From positions 1,054,001 through 1,118,000 of the forward strand of contig NC_052489.1 of NCBI RefSeq assembly GCF_009730915.1: a stretch of 64,000 nt of DNA, in the 5' to 3' direction. Numbering within the stretch: position 1 is the stretch's first letter; every line of letters starts with the position of its first letter. Under the pieces are notes generated by a model. That model saw only the letters and a program-made list of their open reading frames with translations, was not told where the DNA came from and did not search any database. The position numbers were made by a program, and so were the translations under genes. The stretch is from Dioscorea cayenensis subsp. rotundata. Its lineage: Eukaryota; Streptophyta; Magnoliopsida; Dioscoreales; Dioscoreaceae. Shown piece after piece: positions 12,201-24,800 of this stretch.

Positions 12201-15200
12201 GCTGTATTGGAGCGCAGGAAGCTACTAGAAGCTGAGAAGTTGCAGCGTCTTGCTGAAACACAACGGAAAAAGGAAGAGGCGCAAGTGAGAAGAGAGGAGG
12301 AACGCAAAGCATCTAGTGCAGCTCGGGAAGCAAGGGTAATTGAACAACTTAGGAGAAAGGAAGTTAGAGCCAAAGCTCAACAAGAGGAAGCCGAACTTTT
12401 AGCCCTGAGATTAGCTGAAAGGCTTAGGGAAAGTGAGCAACGTCGGAAATTTTACCTTGAGCAAATCCGTGAGAAGGCTTCGATGGACTTTAGAGACCAG
12501 TCATCACCACTTCTGCGGCGTTCTGTAAACAAAGATGGATATAATCGTTCTGCCCCAACAAATAGTGTCGAAGATTTTCACACATGTCTTGCCGCACCGG
12601 GACTCATTACTACAACACAGCAGCAGTCATTGAAGCGGAGGATAAAAAAAATTCGGCAAAGGCTCATGGCTCTGAAACATGAATTTGTTGAACCATCACT
12701 TGGTCCTGAAAATACAGGGGTTGGATACAGAGCTTTAGTTGGAGGTGCAAGGGCAAAAATAGGAAGATGGCTTCAGGACCTGCAAAGACATCGGCAAGCT
12801 AGGAAGGAAGGAGCTGCAAGTATAGGATTGATTGTTGGTGATATGGTAAAGGTGATGCTCTTACTATTTCTTGAGCCATATTGTTCATGTGAGATATTAG
12901 GTATACTTAACGGATATCACCTGTGGAAGTTATGCTTATTGGCTATTGACTGTTGCTATCTTAACCCTAAGTGTCTTATATATTAAGTTCTGATATCCCT
13001 TCAGTATGTTTCTTCATTATCTCCTGGCTAATCTTCTCTTCCTGATCACTTTATGTCAAGCAGTTTTTAGAGGGCAGGGAGCCTGAACTACATGCATCTC
13101 GTCAAGCTGGTTTAATTGATTTTATAGCTTCTGCATTGCCTGCCTCCCATACTTCAAAACCCGAAGCTTGTCAGGTTACAGTTTATCTTTTACGACTTCT
13201 GCGGGTGGTGCTGTCACTTTCAGCAAATCGAAGTTATTTTCTTGTGCAAAATCTTTTGCCTCCTATTATTCCCATGCTGTCTGCATCCCTGGAAAACTAC
13301 ATTAAGATTGCAGCATCATCCAGTCCTGGAGCCACTAACAACATGCCGAGTAAAGCTTCAATTGAGAATTTGGTGTCAATTGCAGAGATACTGGATGGCT
13401 TCTTATGGACTGTAACCACTATTATTGGGCATGCACATGTTGATGAACGACAGCTTCAAATGCAAGATGGATTGGTAGAACTCATAGTTGCTTATCAAGT
13501 AATTCATCGTTTACGCGACCTTTTTGCCCTTTATGATAGGCCTCAGGTGGAAGGTGCTCCATTTCCGTCATCCATTCTGTTAAGTTTGAATCTCTTGACA
13601 GTTTTGACATGCAGACCTGCATCTGCCTCTTCAATTGATTGGGAATCTTGTGTGGCCAAACCAGCAATTGCTTACGAAATTTTGGAAGCTAGTCCCGGAA
13701 AAAAGTCACTTGATTTAAGTAATTCATCTACGATGAATAATCCTTCCGGTGATAGTATTACGGTCATGAACCAGGTTACTGGAGAATCTGATCATAAAGA
13801 TGGGGGGGACAAATTAGCATCCAGAACAGATGATCCTGAAAGTATGGAGGTAGATGTTCAGTCTATGAAGAAGCCTTCTGATAATTCAGTTTATTCAAAC
13901 AATGCAGATGGTGGGCCAGAAGGTTCTACAGGAATTGCCTTGAATGAGCCTCAGAACATTATGTCAGAGGAAAAAGCCAAGTTACGTTTACCACAAAAAG
14001 ATGGAAAGAACCCCATGGATGATAGCTCAGAAAAAAAAGGAGTTGCTGAAAACATGGTACATGAAGATATTGAAAGCAAAAATGAGGTGAACTTGAAACA
14101 GCCTGTGGTATTTCTTCTTTCTGCTGTAGTAGAGACGAGCCTCGTAAGCCTTCCATCTCTGCTGACAGCTGTTCTGCTTCAGGCAAATAACAGAATGTCA
14201 TCTGACCAGGTACATTTGCGAATGCCCGGAAATTATTGTCCCGATGTAATTCTATTTTTCTAATGTATTAGTTCATGGCTATTCACATAAATTCCTTTTC
14301 TTGAAAATTTCTTATATTTTTCTATAATAATATTTGGAAATAATTCTTGTGTTGTTTTTATAGTGAAAGATCAACCAGGACTTCTTCTGTAACACTTCTT
14401 CTGTAACACATCATACATCTTACATGAGCCTTTTGCATAAATCTTGTTCAACCCTTGTCAATCAGCATCTTGTTTTCTCCAAGGTTTGAATATCAGGAGG
14501 ACTTTTCCAATCTCCTTGCATTTCTTAAACACAAAGGTTGAATTCTTCAATCTTATAGTTTCTGCAATTTTCTGATCTTCATACTAGCTATTGAATGTGA
14601 GGTTCAGGTATGCATGAGCTATTTCATGTTCATGTAAATCTTAATAACCATCATTTAAACTTTTCATTCTTGCCTTTTAAGTTTGCTGATCATCATACAA
14701 CCAAGCATGCAAGACTTGTAGATGGGTGTTATGCATGTATTCTTTCTAGTTCGTAAGCATACAGTAATTGATTAGTATGTTGACATTGTCATCTTTTATG
14801 TAGGCATCATATGTTTTCCCGATGAATTTTGAAGAGGTTGCTACTGGTGTATTGAAGGTTTTGAACAACTTGGCAATCTTGGATATCACTCTTTTGCAGA
14901 GTATGCTGGTGAGTATCTTTATTGGTTCATGATTATTGTGCCAGCATATAAAAATTGCTAAACATTTTAACTATTTTTTTTTAATTGTTACAGGCAAGGT
15001 CAGATTTGAAAATGGAATTCTTCCACTTGATGAGTTTTCTACTTTCCCATTGTACAAGCAAATGGAGAACAACTAATGATCGGGTACCTTGAATTTTTGC
15101 CTTTTCCATGTTCCAGCCATATTGTGACATGTTCTATATGCTTTTCAATTTTGTAAATATCATTCTCATCCAGCAACACACATTTTGTGTGGAAACAAAT

Positions 15201-16052
15201 TATTTCTTCAAATTCCACTCATATTTTATTTGTTTCCATTGGTGTTTACTATTACTCATTTATACCATGCTTCTTATTGTATGGTTGCTTTCTTGAGAAG
15301 TAATCAATGTATAAGTTTGTACCTTCACTACTTGCTGCAGGTTGGCTTACTTCTACTGGAATCTCTCTTGCTTCTTGGCTATTTTGCATTATTCCATCCT
15401 GAAAATCAAGCAGTTCTTCGATGGGGAAAAAGTCCAACCATTCTTCACAAGGTATGTTAAATTCCTCAAACTTCAAGCTCATAACAAACGAAACAAGCAA
15501 TACTAATCTTTTATCAAACAGGTCTGCGACCTGCCCTTTGTTTTCTTCAGTGACCCTGAGCTCACTCCTATCTTGGCTGGCACACTCATTGCTGCATGCT
15601 ATGGATGTGATCAGAACAGAGGAGTGGTACAACAAGAATTAAGTATAGACATGCTGCTCTCTTTGCTCAAGTCCTGCAGACAGGGTTTACTTTCACTCCA
15701 TTCCGATTCATCACCACCGGATAATTCAGTGCCAAATGATCAATCTGACGTCAATAGCCAGTTGGTTTTAGAAGCTAAAAAGACACAGCAAGTTGATCTC
15801 TCTATACGATCAAACCGAAGAAATAATCGTGTATTGGGTAGAGGAGGTGTTTCAAGTGGCAGTACAAGAGGTGTCAAAGTGAAAACCCAGAGAGACAACA
15901 ATAGAGGATCGAAGACTTGCGATGAATGGGCTCAGAAGCACAGCTTACCTGCCTCAGAAGCTTCATCTACCTTCATGCTTCACAGAAGGTTACCCAGCAG
16001 TTTCTTGGATAAAGCTGAAGAATTCTTCTCAGCTGCCATCTCACCGTTATAA
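9260..16052 (+). CDS. SCAPER-type protein (S phase cyclin A-associated protein in the ER family)
   Basis: Eight coding exons keep one frame for 1675 aa: 9260-9319, 9594-10823, 11091-12845, 13064-14209, 14804-14908, 14994-15083, 15341-15451, 15522-16052. The N-terminus GSGWFEVKKKNRTSSK is the conserved start of plant homologues. The SCAPER N-terminal domain spans about residues 337-400 (RFRQRLWCFLFENLNRAVDE then LYLLCELECDVEQMDEA). Exon 3 carries a long, highly charged Lys/Glu/Arg coiled coil, followed by LKRRIKKIRQRLMALKHEF. The C-terminal part is helical and resembles an armadillo-like fold (VYLLRLLRVVLSLSANRSYF; DLPFVFFSDPELTPILAGTL), then a basic low-complexity tail. The human relative binds cyclin A and sits at the ER; the plant role is poorly known, so function is not assigned. 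The neighbouring PPR gene is convergent. A TTG microsatellite lies past the stop at 16402-16427. Confidence 0.88.
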
Positions 16053-16401
16053 CCAGACTTAACCACGGGTCACACAAGAAATAAACCATGAGGATTTCTA
16101 TCGTCCGAACCATGGTCTCAAATAGTAATAAAGAAATTACAGTCAGAGTGAAACACTAATGCGTTTACACGAACATTGATCGGGATATGCTGCGCTAACA
16201 TAATCGGAGGGATGAAAAGAAAAGATTAGGTGATTACCACTTGATCATTAGATACAAGTCAAAGTTGATATGAACTGTTGTATAGGAGCCATGGACTTCA
16301 GTCCTGTTTTTCACTCCTTGTAGGATCTTGGCATTATGGCCCTGACCAAGTAAATGAATGTATTTTGTTCTATGAAGCGCAAATACAATGTTTTCTGTCT
16401 C

Positions 16402-16427
16402 TTTGTTGTTGTTGTTGTTGTTGTTGG
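16402..16427 (+). repeat. (TTG)n microsatellite
   Basis: About eight uninterrupted TTG units lie in the spacer between the SCAPER-type stop and the PPR stop. The rest of 16053-16836 is 3'UTR-like AT-rich sequence without coding signal. Confidence 0.9.
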
Positions 16428-16836
16428 ATTACATAACTTGCATGGAAAACATATGGAAAGCCAGAATATATCAATACAAATGAAATTTGTTAATCAAATG
16501 TAATCTACCTGGAATGCTTTCCTTAAGTTGCCAGGTTCATGTGATATAATTATCGACAAATGGGTATCTAAATGGAAATGAAAATACAGTCATACAGATT
16601 AAGCTCTATTTCTGTACATAAGAGTTATCCAGAGTAGCATAATTTGCTGTCAAATTACAGCCTTGATTTAGATCATCCATGAAGGCACTTGAGCTCAAAT
16701 TAAATCTCCTTGCTCTGTTTGGTTTCAACTTCTTGACATGTACACTTGAATCTCAGTGTGTTCACCTTTGACAGCAAAAGCTTAGAGTATGCATTCAACA
16801 AGTTTCTTAACACACGGCACCGCGTGAGCTGAATAA

Positions 16837-18805
16837 TTAAGAATGTTTCCATACTTTATATCTTGGATGTGGCCTGGCTCGCTCGTTTGAGTAGACTTGA
16901 AGCATTAATGCTCTTGTTTTTCCATCTGGTTTAAACCCGATCTCGCACATACGATCGTACCATTTTTTTGCCATTGTAGTCTTGCCTCTTAAAAGAAGCC
17001 CATGAATGATTGTATTGTATATGGAGGCATTTGGCGCAACAGACTGCAACATTGATCAGAAAAACATAATGAAGAATTATCAGCAATTGTGATTGATTAC
17101 ACAAAACAATTAACAAAAACTACAGAAATGAAGAATAATTTGTTCAGGTGCAGGCATACAAGTAAAACATTTCAATAAATTGCTAAGCATCTATCTACTG
17201 ATTCACCGTAATATTCATCCACAAAGAAATAAAGTGGAATACCTCCAATATGTCTACAGCTTCTTTCCAGAGTGATCCCCAAACACAAGATCTTACCAAC
17301 GATAAGTGCGTAAATAAGTCCGGAACGCACTTGTTGTGAATCATACGATGGTAGACTTGCAATGCAACTTTCGGATTCCTCGCAGCCTCACACGTGAAGA
17401 TAACATGGTTATAGGACTCTGTCGACATAGGTATTCCATTTGTTTCCATTTGCCAGAGGAGCTGCAAAGAATGTTCCCATAAAGCAAGCTTCTGACATGA
17501 AAGGAGAGCTACATTACATAAATAAGCATTTAACTGATCACCCTGATCCTTCCTAATGCCCTCAAAAAGCCGAAGAGCATCAGCATACCGACCACTCCTA
17601 TACAAAGAACTTGACAATGCACTCCATGTATAAGCATCTGGTTTATGTTCAGAATTTTTCATGAGCCCATAAATCTTAAAGGCAAGGTCATACTTTCCGG
17701 CTTTTCCAAGACAATTAATCATCGAGTTGTAAGCAATCACATTAGGCTTAATGCCGGCACTCAACATCTTTTCAAACACCTGAAGAGCCAAAGCCCACTC
17801 ACCATCCTTGGTACAAGAAGCAATTATTGCCTTCATAATATCCTCACTTGGTTCCAATCCATTCTGAATCATTTCATGGTAAGCCCCAAGTGCTAGTTCA
17901 GTTTGATCACACTGCACAAAAGTGCTGACTAGCAGGTCATATGTTAGCATTGTTCCAGCAACAGCATTCTGCTTGAGTTTTCTCCACAGAATTTCAGTCT
18001 CGAACCAATTTTTCACTTTTCCACACACTGAGATCATCGTATTGTACACAATTACATCAAAATTCTTTACAGTGGTTACTTCACCTTCTAATGCTTTGAA
18101 CATTCTCAATGCGGAATCACAACCTTGTACACCAGCGACAGCCTTGAGTATTAGACTGTATGTATGACTGGTAGCAATCTCTTTCTTTCTCATCAGTTCA
18201 AAAACTTCCAAGGCATCATCAAGTGATCCATTACGTACAAGACAAGCGATAAGAGAGTTACAAGCGTGTGCATCTGGTTGAAGGCCGGTCACTTCCATTG
18301 ACACAAACAATTCCAAGGCACTTCTTGATTTGTTTGACCTGCTAAGCCTCAAGATTCTTTTTGATAACAACCCTTCATCCCTTTCCTCCAAAAAATGCAA
18401 CTTTCTTTTGGAGAGACCTTGTCCTTTTTCCTGTTCGAGTGACGATAAGCAATAGACAGGTTTGACATTCAGCTCGTCCATTGTTTGTGGAATAAACGGT
18501 GTTACACGAGAAGGACAATCAAGTTCATCTCTATTCAGAAATTGATGATGACCTTCTCCCATCGAAAATGACAAACCAACATCCACATTCTTTTCACAAA
18601 GCAAACCAAATTCGGAACTATAAACTGTCACATTACTCTTTCTTCTTCTTCTTAACCAGAAAGCACTACCCGACAACACCGAACTATCCACCATGGAGGA
18701 ATTTTGACTTCTTCTAACTTTATCCAAGCTAAAATTCATCCCAGAGTAGAAACATAGTACACTACCAACTGCAACACAGTCCCTTAACAACACCATCTCC
18801 ATCAT
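16837..18805 (-). CDS. Pentatricopeptide repeat protein (EMB2076/At3g29290-like)
   Basis: Two coding exons, 17243-18805 and 16837-17043, joined in phase 0 by a GT-AG intron (VDILE | SVAPNASIYNTIIHG), give about 589 aa from the first ATG (MMEMVLLRD). After a weakly conserved N-terminal 150 residues that may hold an organelle targeting signal, degenerate 35-residue PPR motifs run to the C-terminus, with typical starts such as DAHACNSLIACLVRNG, NVIAYNSMINCLGKAGK and DAYTWSALSSSLYRSGR. The sequence ends with GFKPDGKTRALMLQ. PPR proteins bind organellar RNA in editing, splicing or stability; no E/DYW or SMR domain is seen, so it is a P-class member. Similarity to Arabidopsis EMB2076, needed for embryo development, is recalled from memory and not verified. 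It shares a 745-bp divergent spacer with the next gene. Confidence 0.9.
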
Positions 18806-19550
18806 ATTTTGTGCACTTATAGTTCAAACCAAACAGAACAATAATTTTACAAGTGAACTATCAATGGCTAAAGAACATACATAAAGCTTTCCATCCAAAA
18901 TGGAAACAATCGCATCTAACAACACGAAACCTTTTCTCAATATCAAAATTTTTAACTTTAAATCCTGTATACATTCTCATCTTGAAAAGAAAACCTCAGA
19001 ATCAGAAGAGCCTCAAAATCAAAGGTTCAGACACAGAAGAAAAAGGTCACAACTTTGCGACTCTAAAAGTAAAATCAGGTCATGTATACCAACAAGACGA
19101 ACCATAAACGAAGGAAAACCTAGTCTTCATCGTTCACCTCACTCTTCAATCGATTCAAGAACAAAATTTTCTCAAAGAACATAAAAAAGATCGAGGAATC
19201 CACCTGAAAGTTAGAGAAGAACAGCCAAATTGTGACCTTTTACTTCACCTCACAGCCACAAAAGCTTGAAGAAGAAAAGCAACGATCTTTCGCTGTAAAG
19301 GCGTCAAATTTTCCCACTCCAGCGGAAGGGATAACACCGCCCAAGAGCCTCTATAAATATCGAAGAACCCAAAACCCCAGGGACATTTTAGGAACAAAAA
19401 AATGGTTGAATTCCAAGAACACCCTTGCTTTTACTTCCCAAAATAGCCCTATCGCTCCAAATTTCATTCCCCAAATGCGTCAAGGCTGGGGTTGTTCTAG
19501 TTTTCCCTTTTTCTATTTTAAAGTTGGGATTTTGAGAGGGGGAATTGAAA
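18806..19550. promoter_or_regulatory. Shared 5' region of the divergent PPR and 171-aa genes
   Basis: This 745-bp spacer lies between two start codons pointing away from each other. It holds both 5'UTRs and presumably a bidirectional promoter. Short open frames here look incidental. No clear TATA box was picked for either direction. Confidence 0.5.
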
Positions 19551-21452
19551 ATGGGAAAAGGAAAGAAGGGGGAGGAGGAGATAATGGAAGGGATTGCATC
19601 CATTGCTCTTCTTCCCAGTGGATCTATCTCTGGACACTTCATCAAGCTTCCTGAATCTTGTTGCTATGGTCTCCATGGAACTGGTATCAAGTCTCATTTG
19701 ATATCCTTCTTTTTTTTTTTTCTAGAAAAATTGAGTGTTTCTGGTTTAGGAGTTTTCATTCAGTTGATTGTGGCTTTGTAAAAATGAGATTCATTTGATT
19801 ATGTAAACCCTTTTGGGTGATTTGATTCAAATGTGGTATTTTGATTGTGGATTGCTCTTGTATAGATTCCAATGTGGACTGTAAGATGGCAAACAGAGTT
19901 TTTTTTTTCCTCACTTTGTTTCGGTGTTATTTATATGTTCCTTTTTTATGCTTCAAATTTCAAAGTCTAGTCATTGATCAAAGTTTGGTGAAATTTTTTA
20001 AAAAAGAGGGGTTTTTTTTTTTTTGGCTTGTTTGTAAAGATCATGCTTTTGATTTGAAGATCAATAGGTCATTGATAAATTTAGGGAAACAAAAAGTTTT
20101 TTTTTTTTCATTTGTTTATCTGTTCTTTTTCCTTAATTCAAGAAAAGATGGCAGAATGATTTTCATGTTCTTTTTCTTCAATCTAAACTCAACACTTACT
20201 CACTTGTTAAATTCAGAATCATTTGTCCTGCAAAGCTCATAAACTTTATTTGTGTTGTGTCAGAATTGGATTGTGAAAGGGAGTGTAGTAGAGGTGAAGA
20301 TTATCGGTTAATCAAGCTCTCAATTATCGACTATGCAGTAAGACCTTGATAATCTTACTTAGTTTATCTTATTGACTGTAAATAGTAACAAGCTTTGCAA
20401 GAAATTTATTTTATCAATTTTATATGCTTTGTGAAACCTTGCAATGTTTTCACACAGAGCAAGAGAGAGCGAACGGTTGTAGTCGAATGCAGAGGACACG
20501 ATGCTGCTCGGTTTCAAAACATCGATCATGCCCACGGGTGAGTCTTCTTTTATTGTTAATGATTTTGATGTTGCCTGATTCCCAATTGTTTGACTTTGGC
20601 ATTCATTGAAGAACTATTCTCTAAGTGCTATTTCATCTCTTTCGCTTTTATGTGTATCAAATTTGTGGAATGTCTTTTATGTAACATTGAGTGTGTTAAA
20701 TGGTTTTAATGTAGAAATTTCAGCGCTATGCAGTCTCTTGTATTTTATTTTGTTTTGTTTTGTTTTATTTATTTATTTACTTATAGTATCAATATGGAGT
20801 TGAATTTGGCATTCATTTAAGATCTATTATTGTTAAGGGCTATGCCATCTTTTTCATTCTCATCAGTATCAGTGTGTGGAATCACTACTCATGCAGTGTT
20901 GAGTGTTTAAGGTATTTAATGTCGGAGTTTCAGTGTTAGGCAATGTCTTCTTTTTTCCTTTTATATAGTATCAATGCGGAATCGTGTTTCATGCGATGGC
21001 AAATGTTAATGTTGTTCAATTCGTATTTGTTCAGCGCTTTATTTTCAATGCTATGTGATCTTCTTTACTCATTGCATTATCCATGCGTGGAATTGATTGT
21101 ATGCGCAATGTTGCAGCTGGGAAGCAGATGTTGTAGGCACTGTTGAACAGAAGCATGAGAAACAAAAGGTTTCAGTTTCATTCGAGTGTGAAACTTTGAA
21201 GGCCGAAGACGTTGCTGAAGAACACATCAGAAAGTATATGCCCAACCTCACAGGACTTGATGCTGTTGGTATATTTTCATTTGCATATTCATATTTCTCA
21301 ACACCAAACAGATCATTCTTTGTCTATTTGTTTATGTACATATTTCCTGAACTCATTATTTTCGTATGGTTGCAGTTAATGTCGGTCCAATGAAGATTTC
21401 CGGCCTCAGCTTTGAAGCTGATGCAGATCAAGAAGAAACTGAAGATACTTGA
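19551..21452 (+). CDS. Conserved plant protein of unknown function, 171 aa
   Basis: Five exons, 19551-19683, 20264-20337, 20458-20537, 21117-21268 and 21376-21452, all GT-AG, join in frame to 171 aa. The product starts MGKGKKGEEEIMEGIASIAL. It continues through LPSGSISGHFIKLPESCCYG, RGEDYRLIKLSIIDYA, RTVVVECRGHDAARF and VSVSFECETLKAEDVAEEHI, and ends GPMKISGLSFEADADQEETE with an acidic tail. No signal peptide, membrane segment or catalytic motif is evident; it looks like a small soluble protein. The regular exon phases and well-kept hydrophobic pattern argue that it is a real gene, and it resembles a single-copy family found across plants. I cannot name a function. It is convergent with the SNF2-HNH gene, whose stop lies 383 bp past its own. 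Confidence 0.8.
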
Positions 21453-21835
21453 GATAAAATTGCAGACTTCTCTGACTGGAAAAACAATCTGCATCCTACT
21501 TTGTTATTAGTTGTTTCACTTGTAATAGTTTCATGTCATTACAGGCTTCCAATAATATGAAATAGCATTTGTGTTTAATGAGACTTGGATGCATTTCCAG
21601 CTTTTAATTATACAAAAAAGTCAATCAAGGAGGTATACAAAAGATAATGTTTGATGATTAAACACTTGGCTGTGATTTAAAGGTATACAAAGAATGATAT
21701 TGCACATTGAAGCAACACCATTACAAAATCATACAATAAAAATTGGTGTGTTACTTGTACATAATCAGCTGATTCCAAGCAGAAAGCAGCAGTTGATGTC
21801 AATTGCTATTTTTTTTTTTTTTTCTCTCGCTTTGA
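21453..21835. other. Convergent 3' spacer
   Basis: It holds the 3'UTRs of the 171-aa gene and of the SNF2-HNH gene. A T-rich run lies at about 21810-21825. No other feature is seen. Confidence 0.6.
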
Positions 21836-24800
21836 TTATTGATTGCACAAATCCTGGCTTAATTTTGCGGAGTATGAGCTACCAGGGACTTCTACAAACA
21901 GTGAGTCGTCGTCTTGAATGGCATCATGTCCCGCCTTCAATACACATACCTACAAGATATAAAGAAGGTAACAAATCACAACAGTTACGGTAAAGAGAAT
22001 ACAGTGTCCTTTCGGGCGATATCTTGAAGATATGATTAATTTGAATGCAAATTCCATGTTACACAAAAACACGGAGATAGTAGAACAATTTACTACAATA
22101 TGACTAATGGCTATAAAGACATAGCCAATGAATTATATAGACATAGCTTAAATTTCTTCTGTAGAAGGCAAATAAACTCAATGTTGGATTCAATACTTAC
22201 ATCACTTTGCGGATCGGTTAATTCAGTGCTGCCATTGCCTTTCACTTGCATCATGACAAGTTTAAGTTGCTCTTTTGCCCTCTTCCTCATTAACTTTCTT
22301 TCACCTTGTTGAGCTTTGGTCACCTCAGAATGGCATACGACACAAAGAGTCCTCATGTTCTCGAGTCTGCATTCACCTGTTGATACATTCAGATGAGTTA
22401 AAGATTCAACACAAAATCAAAAGGCTTAAATTTTGACAAGAGATGATACCTCCTCCTTTATAGACGGGTATTATATGATCTGCATGCCAAGCATTTCCTT
22501 CAACAGGCTCATATACGAGTTTCTCAAACCTGGAAATCAAACCAAGGTAGTTTTGACTGTTAATTGTGATCCATTAATGTGAAGCAACTTGGACTAAAAC
22601 TCAAAAATTACCATCAGAATTGGCTAATATTATGGAATAATTAACAATGACCAAAAATTTGAACTGGTTATAGTGGTGAATTAAGCCATATAATCACAAT
22701 TGAACCTGAGAAAATTCTTTATAAGTCATAGTTAAGCAAATAAATAGAGATGAATGATTCACAGTTCACTGGAAACACAATTGTTCATGATAAAAAAAAT
22801 GCTCAATACTCACAACTTTCGTTTCTTTGCCAATGTTGGAGCTGTTGTGCGGATATACTCCTTCCTCCTGGCAACAGATAGAGGCCTTATACATTCTACT
22901 AGTGTGTGACAGTCCAGTTTGCAATTAACACAAACACCATGCTCAATTTGGAAAAGTGCCTGCGGTTAAATGCTCTTGGTCAGTATAATTATCCAACTAG
23001 CCTAATGCATATCGATCATAACTTGAACTATCATAAGGCTTAAAATAATAAAAAAGGACTCAAAAGCTGCACACACAGAAATAGAAAAACTAAGTTACAA
23101 TTAAGACATAAACGCTTATTTCAGATGACTGTGATTCCAATCAACCAGAATAGATGCACTGACCTCACGAAGAGCTTTTTGACTTGTTCTAATCCTATAT
23201 TCTTGAAAGCAGCCCAAATTGCAGAAAAGATCCTCAAAATATTCAGGTATCTTTGCAAGTTTTCCCCTGAAAGAAAATGACTTGGTTATCTAACAATGAG
23301 AGAAAACCAATAATTGCAACTGAATCTTCATTAAACCTACCCACCTGCATGGAGCTTGGCAAAGTTTGCAAAGAGGTTCACCAGTGATAGTCCAAGCCTG
23401 TGAATATTCTTTCTCCTTTGCATGGCCACCACTTAAAACTACCTTCTTCCAGAGAGCACCTTCTGGTAGAGGACGGCTTATATCACTTAGAGGTGTAACT
23501 CGTCTCTTACTCCCACCTTTCAACAACCCCTGGTGGCAAGATCACATCCACTGTCTCAATCATGTCAAAAAGAAGAAATAAAACTATAACAGGAAATTCA
23601 AGGTTTGATTTTTCAGAACAACATAGAAGTTACAGCAAGATAACGAAGATAAAAGGAAACTCATAATCTAGATTAAATTCATCTCCAAACTAGCATGTAA
23701 ATGGAAGATAACAGAGATGGCCCAGTATCTCACAAAATTCAAGTTTATATACTACACTGGGAAAGCAATAATATGGTGACTAGGATGAACCACTAAAAGT
23801 TTGATAGAGAAAACCTAAACATAATAGATGGTGGATGGTCAGTGAGATCTCAAATGCATATACCAAGTCATAATTTCCCATTTCCCCCAACCATCACTAA
23901 AGTGGTCATATCTCTTAAAAATAATAAGCACAAAACATATTGCCAACTGCACAAAGTAATTTAAAGCTTGCAGATGACATACTCCACATCCATGATTTAT
24001 AGTGTCCTTCAGATAACACAACTCAAGGCTTAACGGAAGTTGCAGAGGCTTGCCATGGAGCTTATTTTGTTCAATAGGTCTTAATTCATTCCACTCTTTC
24101 ACAAAAGCCTGGAAGACTTCATAAAATGCAGAATTATCCAGCAGGAGCTGCGGAGCTGTTTCCTTATTTATATCACCATTAGAAGATAGCATAGACTCTA
24201 GTTCCTCTTGCCTGAAGTTTTGAAAAACTGGTCTTGGTCTTGAATCTTCTCCCAAGATGCAGACATACAAGTGAATCCGCCGCGTATATCGGCTTACCTG
24301 CCAAAATTAAGAAACATGTAAAGCACAAAAGCCTTCTAAAAAACCAAGGGAAAATGCTATATTAAAAGGTTTAACAAACACACAAATTTGACATAAGGCA
24401 TAATACGCATCATTCGCATTCCCAGTTAGCAAGAATAATGATCGCATTTGCACAAAAACTCAAACAAGTTGTATACAACACTAGTGTTGTTGGGTGAATA
24501 GTCATGTTTTTCTTTCCGTTTTAGTAGCCCATTGCCAATTTGGGCCCTGGTTATGAGGAAGCGATCAAGCAAATGAATTGGATTTGCCTAATCTGGTACT
24601 ACAGTAAAATGAAGAGTGACAAGTTCACTCACATCAAATAGCAACATTTTAGTACCAAAACGTTTTCTCTGAAAGTAGAGCTCCTGCATGGTAGACAGAA
24701 CCTAGCAAGTGTTGAATTGAGAAAAGAGAAAAACAGAACTAATACAAATAGCAGATAGAAATCTTTTCCAAGGCCATCTTGCAAATTGCAAGGTAGACCT

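Noticed and set aside
12073-12373. Antisense hydrophobic open frames in the SCAPER-type gene
   Set aside because: They are complements of Lys/Glu-rich coiled-coil codons; no independent gene features.
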